Positions 22,975 through 35,400 of a stretch of 64,000 nucleotides of DNA are shown one piece after another (the first letter of the stretch is position 1; each line of letters starts with the position of its first letter). Origin of the DNA: Capitella teleta (taxonomy: Eukaryota; Annelida; Polychaeta; Capitellidae); contig KB308980.1 in assembly GCA_000328365.1 (NCBI GenBank), forward strand, positions 47,489-111,488, given 5' to 3'. Below the pieces are notes generated by a model. It ran no database searches, was not told the DNA's origin, and saw only the letters and a program-made list of their open reading frames with translations. The translations under genes were made by a program, and so were the position numbers.

Positions 22975-24000
22975 AAAGCTCGCATTTTCTGGTCTTCAAT
23001 TTGAGGTTGTTGTCCATGAAACATTACAATACTTTTTGCAGATTTTCCATATGACTCGCAAAATCTTTGCCAAGGATGATAACATCGCCCAGGTAAGCGA
23101 TAGCACCATTCCACAGGAGATCTTTCAGCAGGAGTTGCATAGTCCTCTGAAAAGTGGCTGGGGCATTGCATAGTCCAAAAGCCATTTGGTTGTGTTCATA
23201 CAGCCCATATTTCGTGACAAAGGCTGTTTTCGGTTTGTCCTCTTCCGCTATTTCAATATGCGAATAGCCAGAAGCCATGTCAAGAGTTGAGTAAAAAACA
23301 CTGTCGCTCAAGGTATCAATGCATTTCTCCATAAGGGGAAGAGGATAAACGTCCTTCACTATGGCATCATTCAATTTGCAAAAATCTATGCACCAGCGCA
23401 CAGAGCCATCCTTCTTCCTCACTAAAACAAGAGGTGAGGTCAATTCGGAATTAGATGGACGGATAATGTCATTTGCCAGCATAGATTTCAGATGTTTTCC
23501 TCCTCTTTCTCGAAGCCAATTGGGGTTCGTCTCATCCTCTGTTTAACTGGAGCATTTCTGCCAGTATCTATGTGGTGTTTGACTATGTCAATGCAACCCA
23601 AATCAGTATCTGACTGTGCAAATGTGCTCGAAAACTCTATGAGGAGATTCCTTAATGCTTTTGCCTACACACAAGTCCCATTGTGGATTTAGCAAATAGG
23701 TCCGATACGTGATCCGGGAGGTCTTGTGTCATCTTGTTTCCCTCAACCCTGGTCGAACAAACTTCCCCGGCATCTTAGTTGAATGTTACTTCCTCTATCT
23801 GTCCCAAGATTTGTACTGCTTTGAGCTTAATGAATGCAGCCGAGCTATTGACTATAGGCACAATAATCCTCTTAGCTGAGATGAGGGAGGGAATGATTTC
23901 CAATGCAATCCAACAATTACAAGGATAGTGAATACTACAGCATATAGGTTGTGCAGAACCATCCAATGTGCCAGATGGACTAACTCAGTCTGCATGTTGA
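22975..24000 (-). mobile_element. Ty3/gypsy fossil A: reverse transcriptase block
   Basis: The frame at 23482-23024 is a Ty3/gypsy reverse transcriptase with SPLVLVRKKDGSVRWCIDF, STLDMASGYSHIEI, AFGLCNAPATFQ and the palm box reading YLGD. Sequence to about 24000 probably belongs to the same copy. It pairs with the block at 18616-20690. Old and broken; age cannot be set without recognisable LTRs. Confidence 0.8.
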
Positions 24001-24318
24001 CAGAAGTTGACATATTTATGGCTCTATCAGAGGTCAGCTGGGCTCAGCCGAGTAGACTTGCTTTGTGCAGTGGACTTATTATATTGAAATAAGCTAAGCC
24101 AAATATCATTGCAGTATACCATCAGACAGTCAAAGAACGTCATAATTGGCCAAATTTGATGACAATAAAAGTTTAAGGATCAACAAATTCAAAATAATAA
24201 TCAATTATGCAATTAAATGCTTTAATGACCACAATGATCTTGAACTTTGAGCAACTTCATTTAAAATTAGGATTTTGTAATTCAGTAAATGAGTTAGTGG
24301 GGATCAAATTTGAAACTT

Positions 24319-25492
24319 AATCCGCTGTCATGTAATTCGCCCTTTTTGTAATCCGACCTAAAATCTCAGGGACGTTTGTAATGTTAATTGTGTCATGTAG
24401 TCTGCTTTTTTTTGTTTAATCCGCCTCCGACCACGATTCTAGGTAACAAATCTACACTTTACCATTGTAAATAACACAAATAACATGTCGAAAGTAAGCC
24501 AACACAGGGCGATTTCTTTGAAGTCGGGTCAGTTTAACAACAAATGGCGCCTCCTCGTTTGGTTAACGCTTAACAAGTTAATTAGACAAAGGCATTATGT
24601 TAGGTCTTCAATTTAATTGGTCGCTGGGTTAAGCAATATTCAGGAGCGGAACGAAGGAGATGACGGAGTTATGAGTGGAGATCAATCGAGTGGAGAAGGG
24701 AGTGGAGCTGAGCCCGCAAAGGAAGTCTTGGCAGGGGAAGCGAGGCATCACGTATTAATTCTATATTTTGAGAGATTCTAGGAGTCGGAGGCAGCAAAGC
24801 AAGAAAATAGAGATGAACTACACAGATTGGGCGTGGTGGAACAGCTTATCACAAGCAGATTGAATAATGCCGCTAAGCAGACAACCATCACTGATTGTTT
24901 TTTCAAAAAAATAAAAATCTTTAATTGGCCTCATGTGATTGATTGTGAGATTCTTTTTACCTCCACCTTCATTCCTAATGGTACATCCCACTACGTGAAT
25001 GCATTATGTACATGGGTTTTAGGGGTTTGAGTGTTTGTGAGATCCTCTTTACCTCCAGCTTCATTCCTAATGGTATATCCCACTACGTGAATGCATTACA
25101 TGGGTTTTAGGGGTTTGAGTGTTTGTGAGATCCTCTTTAACTCCTGCTTCATTCCTAATGGTATATCCCACTACGTGAATGCATTACATGGGTTTTAGGG
25201 GTTTGAGTGTTTGTGAGATCCTCTTTACCTCCAGCTTCATTCCTAATGGTATATCCCACTACGTGAATGCATTACATGGGTTTTAGGGGTTTGAGTGTTT
25301 GTGAGATTCTCTTTACCTCCTGCTTCATTCCTAATGGTATATGCCACTACCATAATGCATTAAATGGGTTTTTGGGGTTTTAGAATGACACACAATTTTC
25401 ATCAATTTGTGGTCTGAAATGTAATCTGCCCTTTTCGATAATCCGTCAGTTTCCTTGGGAATGGAGGAGTGCAGATTAACGGAAGCTGACTG
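24319..25492 (+). mobile_element. Tigger/pogo-like DNA transposon, copy 2 with internal tandem array
   Basis: Homologous to the element at 10139-10911 along its length (GGTTAAGC...ATTCAGGAGCGGAACGA, GAGATGAAC, GCCTCATGTGAT). The right end GAAGCTGACTG precedes TA; the left terminus is eroded. It is about 400 bp longer because the 3' part has expanded into an 88-bp array. Internal stops and changes show it is older than copy 1. Confidence 0.75.
24943..25383. repeat. 88-bp tandem repeat inside the Tigger-like copy
   Basis: Five units, with starts near 24943, 25032, 25120, 25208 and 25296. Each contains TTCATTCCTAATGGTATATC and ends GGGTTTTAGGGGTTTGAG. The inner units are nearly identical. The same segment occurs once in copy 1 (about 10718-10803), so the array arose within this copy. 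Confidence 0.9.
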
Positions 25493-25502
25493 TATTATAA
25501 AC

Positions 25503-25546
25503 AATTTTTATGGTCCCTGAAGATTCGTAACAATGAGCTTTGACTG
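25503..25546 (-). mobile_element. pogo-like terminal fragment
   Basis: GATTCGTAACAATGAGCTTTGACTG followed by TA resembles the right end of the element at 35009-36498. Only the end remains. Confidence 0.4.
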
Positions 25547-25869
25547 TATTATTTAAAACCTTGCAAAATAAATATTATTGCTTCCTGGTAGATTGATATA
25601 TCAGTGATGTTGTGTAAAAAATCATAAGAATTGGTGAAGACTTTATAAAGTTATAGAGTAAAGAACGGTATTCTATACAACAGGAAATTTTCATTGACTG
25701 CAAATTTCGTGGCATTATTGCTCAGGCCTTTTTTCACGGCAACAATTAATCGTGGTCATGGGTAGGGTCATATTATAAAATTGGCCAAAAGAACTTTGCA
25801 GAGCGCAGACTGAAAAGCGGATTATACATTGTAATAAAAGAAGATATATAAGCGGGATAAAAATTAACA

Positions 25870-27800
25870 GTTAGAGCACCATGAATAGTCAATGAAACTC
25901 TGAAGGCCATTTGCTGTTCAAGTGGCAATCAGTGCAATACTCTCAATATGAGTGTGATGTGTGTTGGTCGATGACGAATTCCAGCCACGACACGTGCAGC
26001 ATTATTTTGGACTACTTGTATTTTTTTCTTTGTTGCCACTGAACAGGTAATCAACAATGCATTTCTGTAGTCAATGCGTGAAGTAACAGGGGTGGAGATG
26101 ACTTTGGAACAGGAATCTTTGGCGAGATGCTGGCGTATCTGATGGATGCGACCGAGGTGGAAGTACGCTGCCTTGGTAGTAGCATCAAAGTGCTGATCCA
26201 TGGAGAACTTCTGGTCGAGCACAATGCCCAGGGCATGTGCGGAATGCAAAGGGCTAATGATGGACTGTCCTACACTGACGCGGATGTCCAGATCCTTCAA
26301 CTTGCACAGGGTCCCCTTACGACCAATTAGGATAGCTTCAGTCTTTTCATCATTGATCAGCAATCTGTTGGATATGAGCCAGTTTTGGACGCTGTTTATG
26401 CATGAGTTTATCACCTCAAGGGGAGCACTGAAGTTTTCAAAGGGAAGTCTGTGATATAACTGCGTATCATCAGCGTAACTGTGCCTTGCAATGCCAGGAA
26501 ATCTAGCCTTAATACGTTTGAGTGGGAGAGTATAAAGTAGAAACAAGATCGGGCTCATCATCGAGCCCTGGGGTACGCCCACATCTAAATTAGTTGTTTG
26601 CGACTAAGTGTCATTGATGGCGACAAATTGCTGGGGGTCCTTAAGATAGGATTTTAGCCAGTTGAGTTTAGCTCCTTTGATGCCCAGTTCCTTCTCCACA
26701 TGCGTGAGCAACACAACATGATGAACGGTATCAAAGGCTGCGCTCAAATCTAGCAGCACATGCAATGCAGCGTCACCAGAGTCCATGATTTGGTCCAAGT
26801 CTGTTTTTACTTTGAGTATGGCCGTCTCCGTGCTATGGTGAGCTTTATATGCAGATTGGAAATCATCATGTAGATTGTTGGCCCTTAAGTAGTCAGTCAA
26901 CTGGTTCACGACGACCCTTTCAAGAAGTTTGCTTAGGAAGTGGATATTAGAGACAGGGCGGTAGTTCTTTAGCTGTTCTTGATCCAGTGTTGGTGTTTTG
27001 AGTCTGGGAGAAACTTGTGCCATCGTCAAAGCATGAGGGACAATCCCAGAGACTGGTTAATGATGAACGTGAAATGAAAGAGAAGTACGTTGAGCATGTC
27101 AGGAACTCTTAGCAACGACGATGGAGGGGGGTTCAAGGAGCAGGTCTTGGGTGGGCTGGCCAAGATCAGCCTCCATATCTCATTCTCAATCACAGGATTA
27201 AACTTTGTGAGAGTACAGGAGCAGGGGCTATCATTTGCCTCAATCAGTGGGTAATCTTGGCGAGTGTCAAGTGTAGCACGGGTTGCGGCAAATTTCTGCC
27301 GGGAGTAGGAAGAGTACTCCTCCACCAGGACGCTGGGCTCTTCCGAGGGTAGAGTCATGGTCTTGTCCTAGACTAGCAGCCTGTCAATGAGGGTATAGGA
27401 CTCTTTTGATGATGCTCCGTTCAGTTTATTCTGGACTTAAGCTTTCTTTTTCTGCTCAATGAGTCTAACCACTTTAGTACACTGGTCTTTCCACACCTCA
27501 GAGTGCACTTAAAGATCTGTTTTCTTCAACTTTCTCTCAAGGCGCCGCCTCTTCTACCTTTCTTCATAGAACTCATCATCATACCACTCTTTATGCACAT
27601 CTATTTTGGGGCGCACTCTCTTTAGAGGTGCATGAGAATCAAGGGTAGTCAAGAGTGCAGTGTTCATTGCAATCAGAGACTCATCCAGGGTGGGGCCGTT
27701 AGAGTCTAATGAAGAAAGGGCTTCACCGCCGTTGTGCACAAAGTCAGCCATGTTTATGCACTTCAAGGCATGCATGAATAGAATACAGAAATCAACAAAT
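25870..27800 (-). mobile_element. 5'-truncated LINE (CR1/L2-like) reverse transcriptase
   Basis: Minus-strand blocks: a pre-RT segment 27775-27554 (DSHAPLKRV, EWYDDEFYEER), 27358-27026, RT 27029-26604 (LKNYRPVSNIHFLSKLLERV, LLDLSAAFDTVHH) and RT 26582-25929 (GVPQGSMMSPILFLLY, catalytic YADDTQLY, C-terminal VQNNAARVV). Some breaks occur: a frame change between 26604 and 26582, and a TGA where LINEs usually read LHWLP near 25930. The endonuclease is mostly absent. An ordinary dead LINE insertion. Confidence 0.85.
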
Positions 27801-29472
27801 CATTACAAATTGGCACTATAAGAGAAGTGAAAAGACACGGGACTTCAAAGAGAAGGAATGGCTAATAAGCATATATTATTATTATTATCAAGGAAAACAG
27901 GGTGGTGTAGTGTTGGGTCATCAGTTCATTTCTGTCTGTACATTCGCCACAAGAAATTGCCCAATTTGCTCAGGATTGTTTGATACTAAGTCTGGCCAAG
28001 CATGAGGTCATTAATTATTGCCAATGGCAAATTCAGTTCTTCTACGTACACTTGATTGCATGTTGTTCAGGGTATTCGTTAATTTCACGTTGTGTCAATC
28101 CGTCAAGACTTTGATTTGACCGGAGAGGTCATTTTCAAGAGGAGTTCTTCATTCCATGGTGTGAAGCACAATATGATAAGTAACAATATCATGATGAGAA
28201 GGTTGTTCGGTGGAAGCATTGGTGACGACATCTGGAATAGAAGAAAGGATGGATGCTTTCAATCTTTGATATCAGGAACTCATTGAACATTGACATAGTC
28301 TTGTCTTGATTTCCAGAGGGAAGCACAGAGGAGCGGGGCTCTCCGATAAATGCCCATGCCTTAGAGAAGAGGCATTTAGAACTTTGGAGTCAGTACCGGG
28401 ACACACAATGACTTTACAATAATAAATTTGTTTAAATCTAATGACTAATCATTCAAATGACTACAGAGTCGTAACAGAAAAACATATGGTACAATGCCAA
28501 CAAAAATATAACAAAAACCTAGTCATCCAGGGCGATTCACCCTGTGAAGAGAAGAAAAACAAGAAAAAACAGAAAAACAAAACACACAGAATACACAAAC
28601 ACATATGAACGAAGAAGAGATATTTTTGGGATGTAGATTGTTAGATGTTGTTTTTAACAGTGTTTTAGGTCTTATGTTAAACTCATCCTCACTGAAACTT
28701 TGGAAAGCACTTTGACAGTTAAATAAAACTTATCCAAATCATGGAAAATTCAATTATTTGCGTAGGTAATACTGTGGTATATAAATGGTGCTCGTCTGTT
28801 CAATGTACATATAAGACCAGTATAAATGGAATTTACTGAATCAGGGTTTTTGAATTCTTAGGCTTTTGAATGTATTAATCATAAACTTTAGAGATTGTCG
28901 ACCAACTGATTTTTTTCCAAATTCTATTTATGTCGTCTCAATTCAGTTAAGAGGTGTTTTTCGTGGCATAATCTGGTTAAGTCCCTTGGACATTGGTGGT
29001 TATCTTCAGATAAGCAAGTTCTTGTTATTCTGAGGCCAGATAACTGAACTCAACTTTGTATCGTCGGTTGTTTGGCTTTAGAATCCCTTAAACACTGTTG
29101 AGCTTGTTTATCTGATGATATAATCATCTCTTTCCTGTGACGTATCCCTTAAAAGCAGCCTAGCTTACAATGCCTGACATGAGGATTTTTGTTTTCAAGA
29201 TATTTTCTGTTCCCTTCCTCTAATGAAACTAAATTCGGTTAACAATGTATCAATAAAACTAATATATATCTAATCTATCTATTATTCGTATTTCATAAGT
29301 CTTCCCTCTTACACTATGTTAATTAGCAGAAATCGAATTACCGATATCGATACATTTTCCAGCTCTAGCGCTGACACGTCGCCATGAGAATCTGAGAGGG
29401 GCAATATCTCATCACTTTCTGTCAAATTGCTCATTCCAACATCTTTACCAGGCCAATTATTTGTGATAGACT
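27801..29472. other. Upstream region of GOLIM4
   Basis: AT-rich with a short ATT run near 27873. It must contain the GOLIM4 promoter and 5' untranslated region, but I could not place either. No other gene seen. Confidence 0.35.
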
Positions 29473-32400
29473 ATGAGTATGACTCGCAGAGGGGGCCCTG
29501 GTGTACAGGCTCTAGCCGTGGTGGCTGTGGTGGGTCTTGCAATGTACGGATTCTACTCTCACTATGCTGTGAGCAACAAATTGCGAAGGTCCGAGGATAA
29601 AAGTAACAATCTCAAGCAACAACACGACTCAATAGCAGCCCAACTTCAAGGTATATTCATTTAGCAGCTATATCACCCGTGCTCATTGTTTTAAGTGGCT
29701 CCATAGTGTTGCTAATACTGATTTTCAATGATGGGCGTATCGTCACATACCTCTATTATCGCCCATCTGACCCTCTTGTCAAACACGAAATGATTGATCA
29801 TTGATTAGCTATTCGCAGTGCTTCATCGTTTCCTTGGTTCTGACAATTTGAGCAATACCAGTTTCCCAACCTCCCCTGATGATGGCATTCTGTATGCCCA
29901 AACATGCACATACTCAATCTACAAGCCCTGTTAGCATCAATTGGGGTAGAAATGAATTTTAATAGATGCTGAGACTGAACATGATAATTGATAGTCATCA
30001 TAATATCATTCCTAGTATGAATGGGAGATATTGATAGCCCTACAACTTACTAGCGCCCCTGGTACTTTTAGTACTTAGAATATGACACTAGTTATACTTA
30101 TTCAGTTATTAGAAGTAGCTTGGCATCGGGCAGTGGCAAGTAGCATTGAAAGACTATAAATATAATTAATATCATAAAATATGTGATGCATAATTATTAA
30201 TTATAATTATTAATGTATAATATTCATTTAATATTTTTATTTAATATTTGGGAGCACCTTTAGAATTAACCAGAACATTTTTGCAATGGGGGTGAGGGTA
30301 CCCCTCTCACACTAAAAAGGGCATTATGAATTTTTTTGGGTATAGAAGTTAAATAGGGGTTTGTATTTTAGGGAAAAGTTAAGACATTTGTCCTCATTGA
30401 CCCTCTTAGTGGATGTCCACTTTGTCTGCCATACATGTGTACTCTGGATTTTGATGAGAGAATCACATTAATTGATGCACATTAGGGAACGAGATTGATT
30501 TACCATGAAGTTTGTTTAATCCTGGGCCAGCAGTTGTCACACTTTCATTATGCTGGCCACTCCACTGATGTGGCCGCGGAGGCTTTTGATGAGATTGATT
30601 GTTCAATGGGGCTATTTAAATTGATAATTTACTTAGATGTAACCTTTGAAGATTCGGATAGTTCACTTCTGGGTCAACATATTTAATCACTTCTAATAAT
30701 ATCTTCATACGCCTGATCGTGGTTAATGGCATTGTTATAGAAATTCATGAGTTTATGCAAATTTGGGGATTTCCACACCCAAATGTTCTGGTGAATTCTA
30801 AAGGTGTATCAATAATTGAAATGAGAAGACCCAATTTGATAAACAATAGGCCTACGTACACTTGATATCTTTCCTCAATTTATTTATTTATTCAGATTTA
30901 TAAAATGCAGTTTACAAGTAAAACCTTTTCAAATGCATTGTACAGATGAGGAATTGAATTATTTCTAAACTTCTCATATTAAACAGAGATTTAACGAATG
31001 TTTAAGAAATTATTATAAAAATAGATTATTTGTTTTGAAGGCGCTGATTTCGCGATATTGCCACTGTGAATGCATGCTTATTTACAGCTTCTACTGCTCT
31101 AATGACATGACGATCATAAAAATCACTAAAGAATAAATTAAACTCTTCCGAGCTGAGCTGTTCTATTCTGTGGAGGCACGCCCTCGTCCTTTGTTTTCCA
31201 CCGCCGAATCTGCTGGGCCCGATGCCAAGCGCCCTGCTTGGCACCGGGCTGGGTCGGACGCCAAGCAATTGCCATACTTATTACTTGTTTCTTGCTTGTC
31301 ACTTGTGTAGACTGTCTCTCTTAAGTCTTAAGATTGATCCTGGGACCTTATTTTTTTTCTTGAAGTGTTCCTGTGCAACTTTCTTGAGATCACCATGCCA
31401 CGATTTTAACTATGGAAAATGCCACATAATGTGAACATTTGGCTGGACCTCAGTGTTTGCATCGAAATTTCGTGCCCACTAGCGAAGACGGCTCAACATC
31501 ATAAAAAGTTCATCATAGATCATTTGTTGATCATTCGCTGATTATTGCTCTCATTTTCATACCGTTTTGAGAGCATTCGGAGAGAAGTATCATTATGATC
31601 TCTCGTTTCTTGACCTTTTGTTGTTATATTTAGAACAACTAAAATAGCCATTCATTATGCATGTGCTTGAATTTAATCTATTAATAAATTTTATGGCTCA
31701 AGGTGATATTTTTTCAATAAAAATCGTTTATTGAGAGGAATTATTCTTTTAAAAGACCGTTTTGCAGTTCTGAAGCTCTCAATTCTGAATCTTGAGAGTC
31801 CTCCATAGGACATAAAGTTAATGTAGCGCCTCATCTCATCTCATCTCATCTCACTCATCTCATCTCTGAATTTCTCAACTCCCATTTCACTCTCTGTCTA
31901 TAACTCAATCGCCATACATTCAGACATATATATAAACTCATATCCCTCTTTAATAAATCATATAGTGTTCAGCTCGACACATGTCTCTGTTTCTCTTTCC
32001 TTACAACGCTATATGTGGTGACCCCGACTGAAGAACGAAGAAAGAAGAACGATGAGCGAGGATCAAGCGACCATCAACGCCGTCGCTATCAAGTTACCTC
32101 GTCGTGAATCTGGCCGGATGTGTAGTGTTCTCTAAGATTGACCTCATCCATGGATATCACCAAATTCCCATGCATCCCAGAGACATAGAAAAAAACCGCC
32201 ATCACTACACCGTTTGGTCTCTACGAATTCATGCGTATGCCATTTGGTCTACGCAACGCCGGCCAGACCTTCCAAAGACTTATGGACAGCATCTTGCATG
32301 ATCTCTCAGGTGTGTTTGTGTATATGGATGGTGTTTTGGTCGCTAGTACGTCACGTCCGCAGCATGTACAAGATGTGCGCGCAGTGTTTCAGCGCCTCAA

Positions 32401-35400
32401 AGAAAACTGACTGATTATACGCCCAGAGAAATGCCTTTGGTCAAACTTTGCTTGATTTTCTCGGACATTGGTTGTGCGGTGAAGGTGTGCGCCCATTGCC
32501 AGGCAAGATGAAGGCGGTTCAACATTTCCCCCGTGAAACAGCTGAGACGGTTTTTAGGAATGATCAACTATTACCATCGATTCATTCCACATGCCACTGC
32601 TCGCCTACAACCGCTGAACGAGCAGTGTAGTAACGCCACACCCTCTAAGAAGATCGCCTGGACGACGGAAACCTCCTCCGCCTTTATGGACGCAAGAGAC
32701 ATTTTAGCTCAAGCTAGCATGTTAACTTATACCCTCCAGGATACACTGTTCATCCTCAGCAGTGACGCCTCCGATGTCGGCGTTGGAGGAGTACTAGAAC
32801 AGTACCAGGACGGGAGACTCCGACCATTTTCTTTCTTCAGTAGAAAACTCTCCTGCTGAATCGCGCTACATCGCTTTTGATAAAGAGTTGTTGGGAGCTT
32901 ATCTCAGCGTTCGGCATTTTCAACCCATCATCGAAGGACGTGTCTGCACCCTCATGACTGACCACCGGCCACTCGCCCTTGCGTGTGGAATAAACAGAGC
33001 GATCCTTGGTCAGCTCGGCAACAGCGACATCTCTCGGCCATCGCAGAGTATGTGACAGATGTCTGTCATCGCTTCGGTGCAAGTAACACTGTTGCTGACT
33101 CTCTCTCACATGCACCGACCCCACAGGTCACTCTGACGTCAAATCTCCCAGAAGCAGTATTGGATGTGCTCTTCCGACGACATCAACACTGTAGCCGAGG
33201 GTCGCTCACATAATGATGTCGGGTCAGTCTCCTGTCATCCCGGTCTCGCATCATGGCACCCCAACATCGGGAGTGCCGGCAGCCATAAAGACTGCGAAAC
33301 ATGCTTTCCTACGGGTCGATGCTAACAGGAAGCCGCTTCAACATCCCTATCAGAGACCGTACCAGATAACCTGCAGAAACGGCAAAACAGTGAATTTGAG
33401 GATAAACGGAAAGGAAAAGACGGTGTCGTTGGACAGACTCAAGCCCGCGTATTTTCCGCCGAAAGATAAAGAGCCAGTGGTGTCACGTGCTGGGAGGCTG
33501 AGCCTGCCTCCAGAATGCTTTGAGGGGGGGGGAGTGATGTAGCGCCTCATTCTCATCTCATCTCACTCATCTCATCTCGTCTCTGAATTTCTCAACTCCC
33601 ATTTCACTCTCTGTGTATAACTCAATAGCCATACATTCAGACATATATATAAACTCATATCCCTCTTTAATAAATCATATACTCACATATAGTGTTCAGC
33701 TCGACACATGTCTCTGTTTCTCTTTCCTTACAACGCTATATTAAGACCTGAGGTAAGATCTGCATAACATGGCATTCCCAGAGTTGAGAACCAATTCTCA
33801 GAATTTACATTTATTAGTGGTCTTAGGAATAAATTCTCTGACTTTTGTTTGAACCTGAAAATCTTTATGAATACCGCCCCAGGAAGTAATTATATTCACC
33901 AGATCCTGATATCACATCTTTATCCATTCACAATTATCCATGACAACACATTACTTCAAAAGTTAAAACGTTAAAGTTGTTTACTCCATGTTTCTTTTCT
34001 CTTTACAGTTGTTTACGAGCATAAAACACGATTAGAGAAATCGTTGCAATCAGAGAAACAGGATCACAGAAAGACGAGAGAAGGTTAGTGAATCCCGTGA
34101 ACCTATTGACCCCCTGGTATAATCAGAAAATGAACTCTGGTTCCCAGATTTGGCCTTATTTACCTTTCTTTCTTAAGTTTAAATTAAATCATTGATACAA
34201 ATGATGCATATAATAGAGTATGATCTTGATATGTCAATCTACCAAGATGAGAAAGTTATGAGACTTCAAAAGGAAAGAAATTGTTACTCTAAATTACATC
34301 AGTAATTTTAAAGTATTGTTCAATGGAAGGCGCTGTTTGAGACGTCAGTTTGTCTCTGCCCGTTCACTCGCCAATTGAAATAGTCACAAAGAAGAGGAAG
34401 CTAACTCTGTCACACTTGATATCAAGCGTGATATCTATGGTTCAATGTGCTTCATCAACTCAACTGCCTCATCCATGCGCATTAAGATCCGACTCGGTTT
34501 GTTTGAGTTATGATATTTGGTCAGTCTCCATGACTTCATGACCTATAATTATTGCCATACAATATCTGGAAAGCTCTAGGTGATTTTGGCACTTTGACAT
34601 ATCAATATTATGCTGTATAATGTCTGAAATAATTTGTAAAAATTTATTCGTAGATTTAACAAATGAGAAAAATTCAATGGAGGAGAATTTGAATAATGAG
34701 AAGGTGAGATATGCTATTGCCAGCCGTACTAATGCGCTTTTCTTCCCTTCCTCCCACTTTCTCCCCTTTTATTTAAAAAGATCTTTCGAAAGACAACCAA
34801 GCTATTGAACGGAAATATATTGGAAGAGTTGTGAGTTATTGAACGCTGCCTGCATTCACACATTAGGCCTCACTAGAACTAACCAAGTGCTTTCTCACTC
34901 ATTTGGTTCGCACTCTTTTTGAGGAATGGAAATGAATGAGCACTCTTTTTAGAGTGCTGTTGTCTGTCATACTTCTATGTCATTATGATAGTTTGTGTCT
35001 TGTTGTTAGTCAAAGCTCGTTATTACGAACCTTCATGGGCCATAAAAATTTGTTCGTAATATCAGGACTTCTTTATATGCTGAGAACATTAAAATTTCTC
35101 AGACCTTGTAAGTATGTTATGCTTCATACAGTTGCTTAATGATTCACCATCAGTATATCGAAATTAAAGTAATAGAACATGATTTATTATTAATATTATA
35201 TAATTATATATGTTTGCACGTAAACAGAATCAAGTGTTAATTGTTTAAAACCTAAAGTTTATGAACTTCATGTTGAGATCTCGACATTGATCAGCTAGAG
35301 AGGCAACGCGTGACACCCAGTTAGTAGGGCTGCACACCGTCATCAGCGAAATGGTGCTGTGCACCGGTATCTGAATGGTGTGGTGCGATGCGGTGCACCA

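Larger units (their letters stand above)
31822..33740 (+). mobile_element. Ty3/gypsy fossil B with two LTRs, in GOLIM4 intron 1
   Basis: The element is bounded by two near-identical direct repeats and flanked on both sides by TTAA. A primer-binding-type sequence TGGTGACCCCGAC follows the 5' LTR, and a polypurine tract precedes the 3' LTR. The 1.5-kb interior keeps reverse-transcriptase and RNase H parts of Ty3/gypsy type and a short C-terminal integrase part. It is far too short for a whole element and is broken in several places. The LTR similarity suggests a recent insertion. It lies in the sense orientation of the host gene. Confidence 0.85.

Noticed and set aside
31026-31268. 80-aa minus-strand frame in GOLIM4 intron 1
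   Set aside because: Possibly the tail of a retroelement ORF, but no motif I can name; not supported enough to call.
32104-33542. Open frames in fossil B as extra GOLIM4 exons
   Set aside because: They are Ty3/gypsy pol sequence between LTRs; the GOLIM4 coding phase joins correctly without them.
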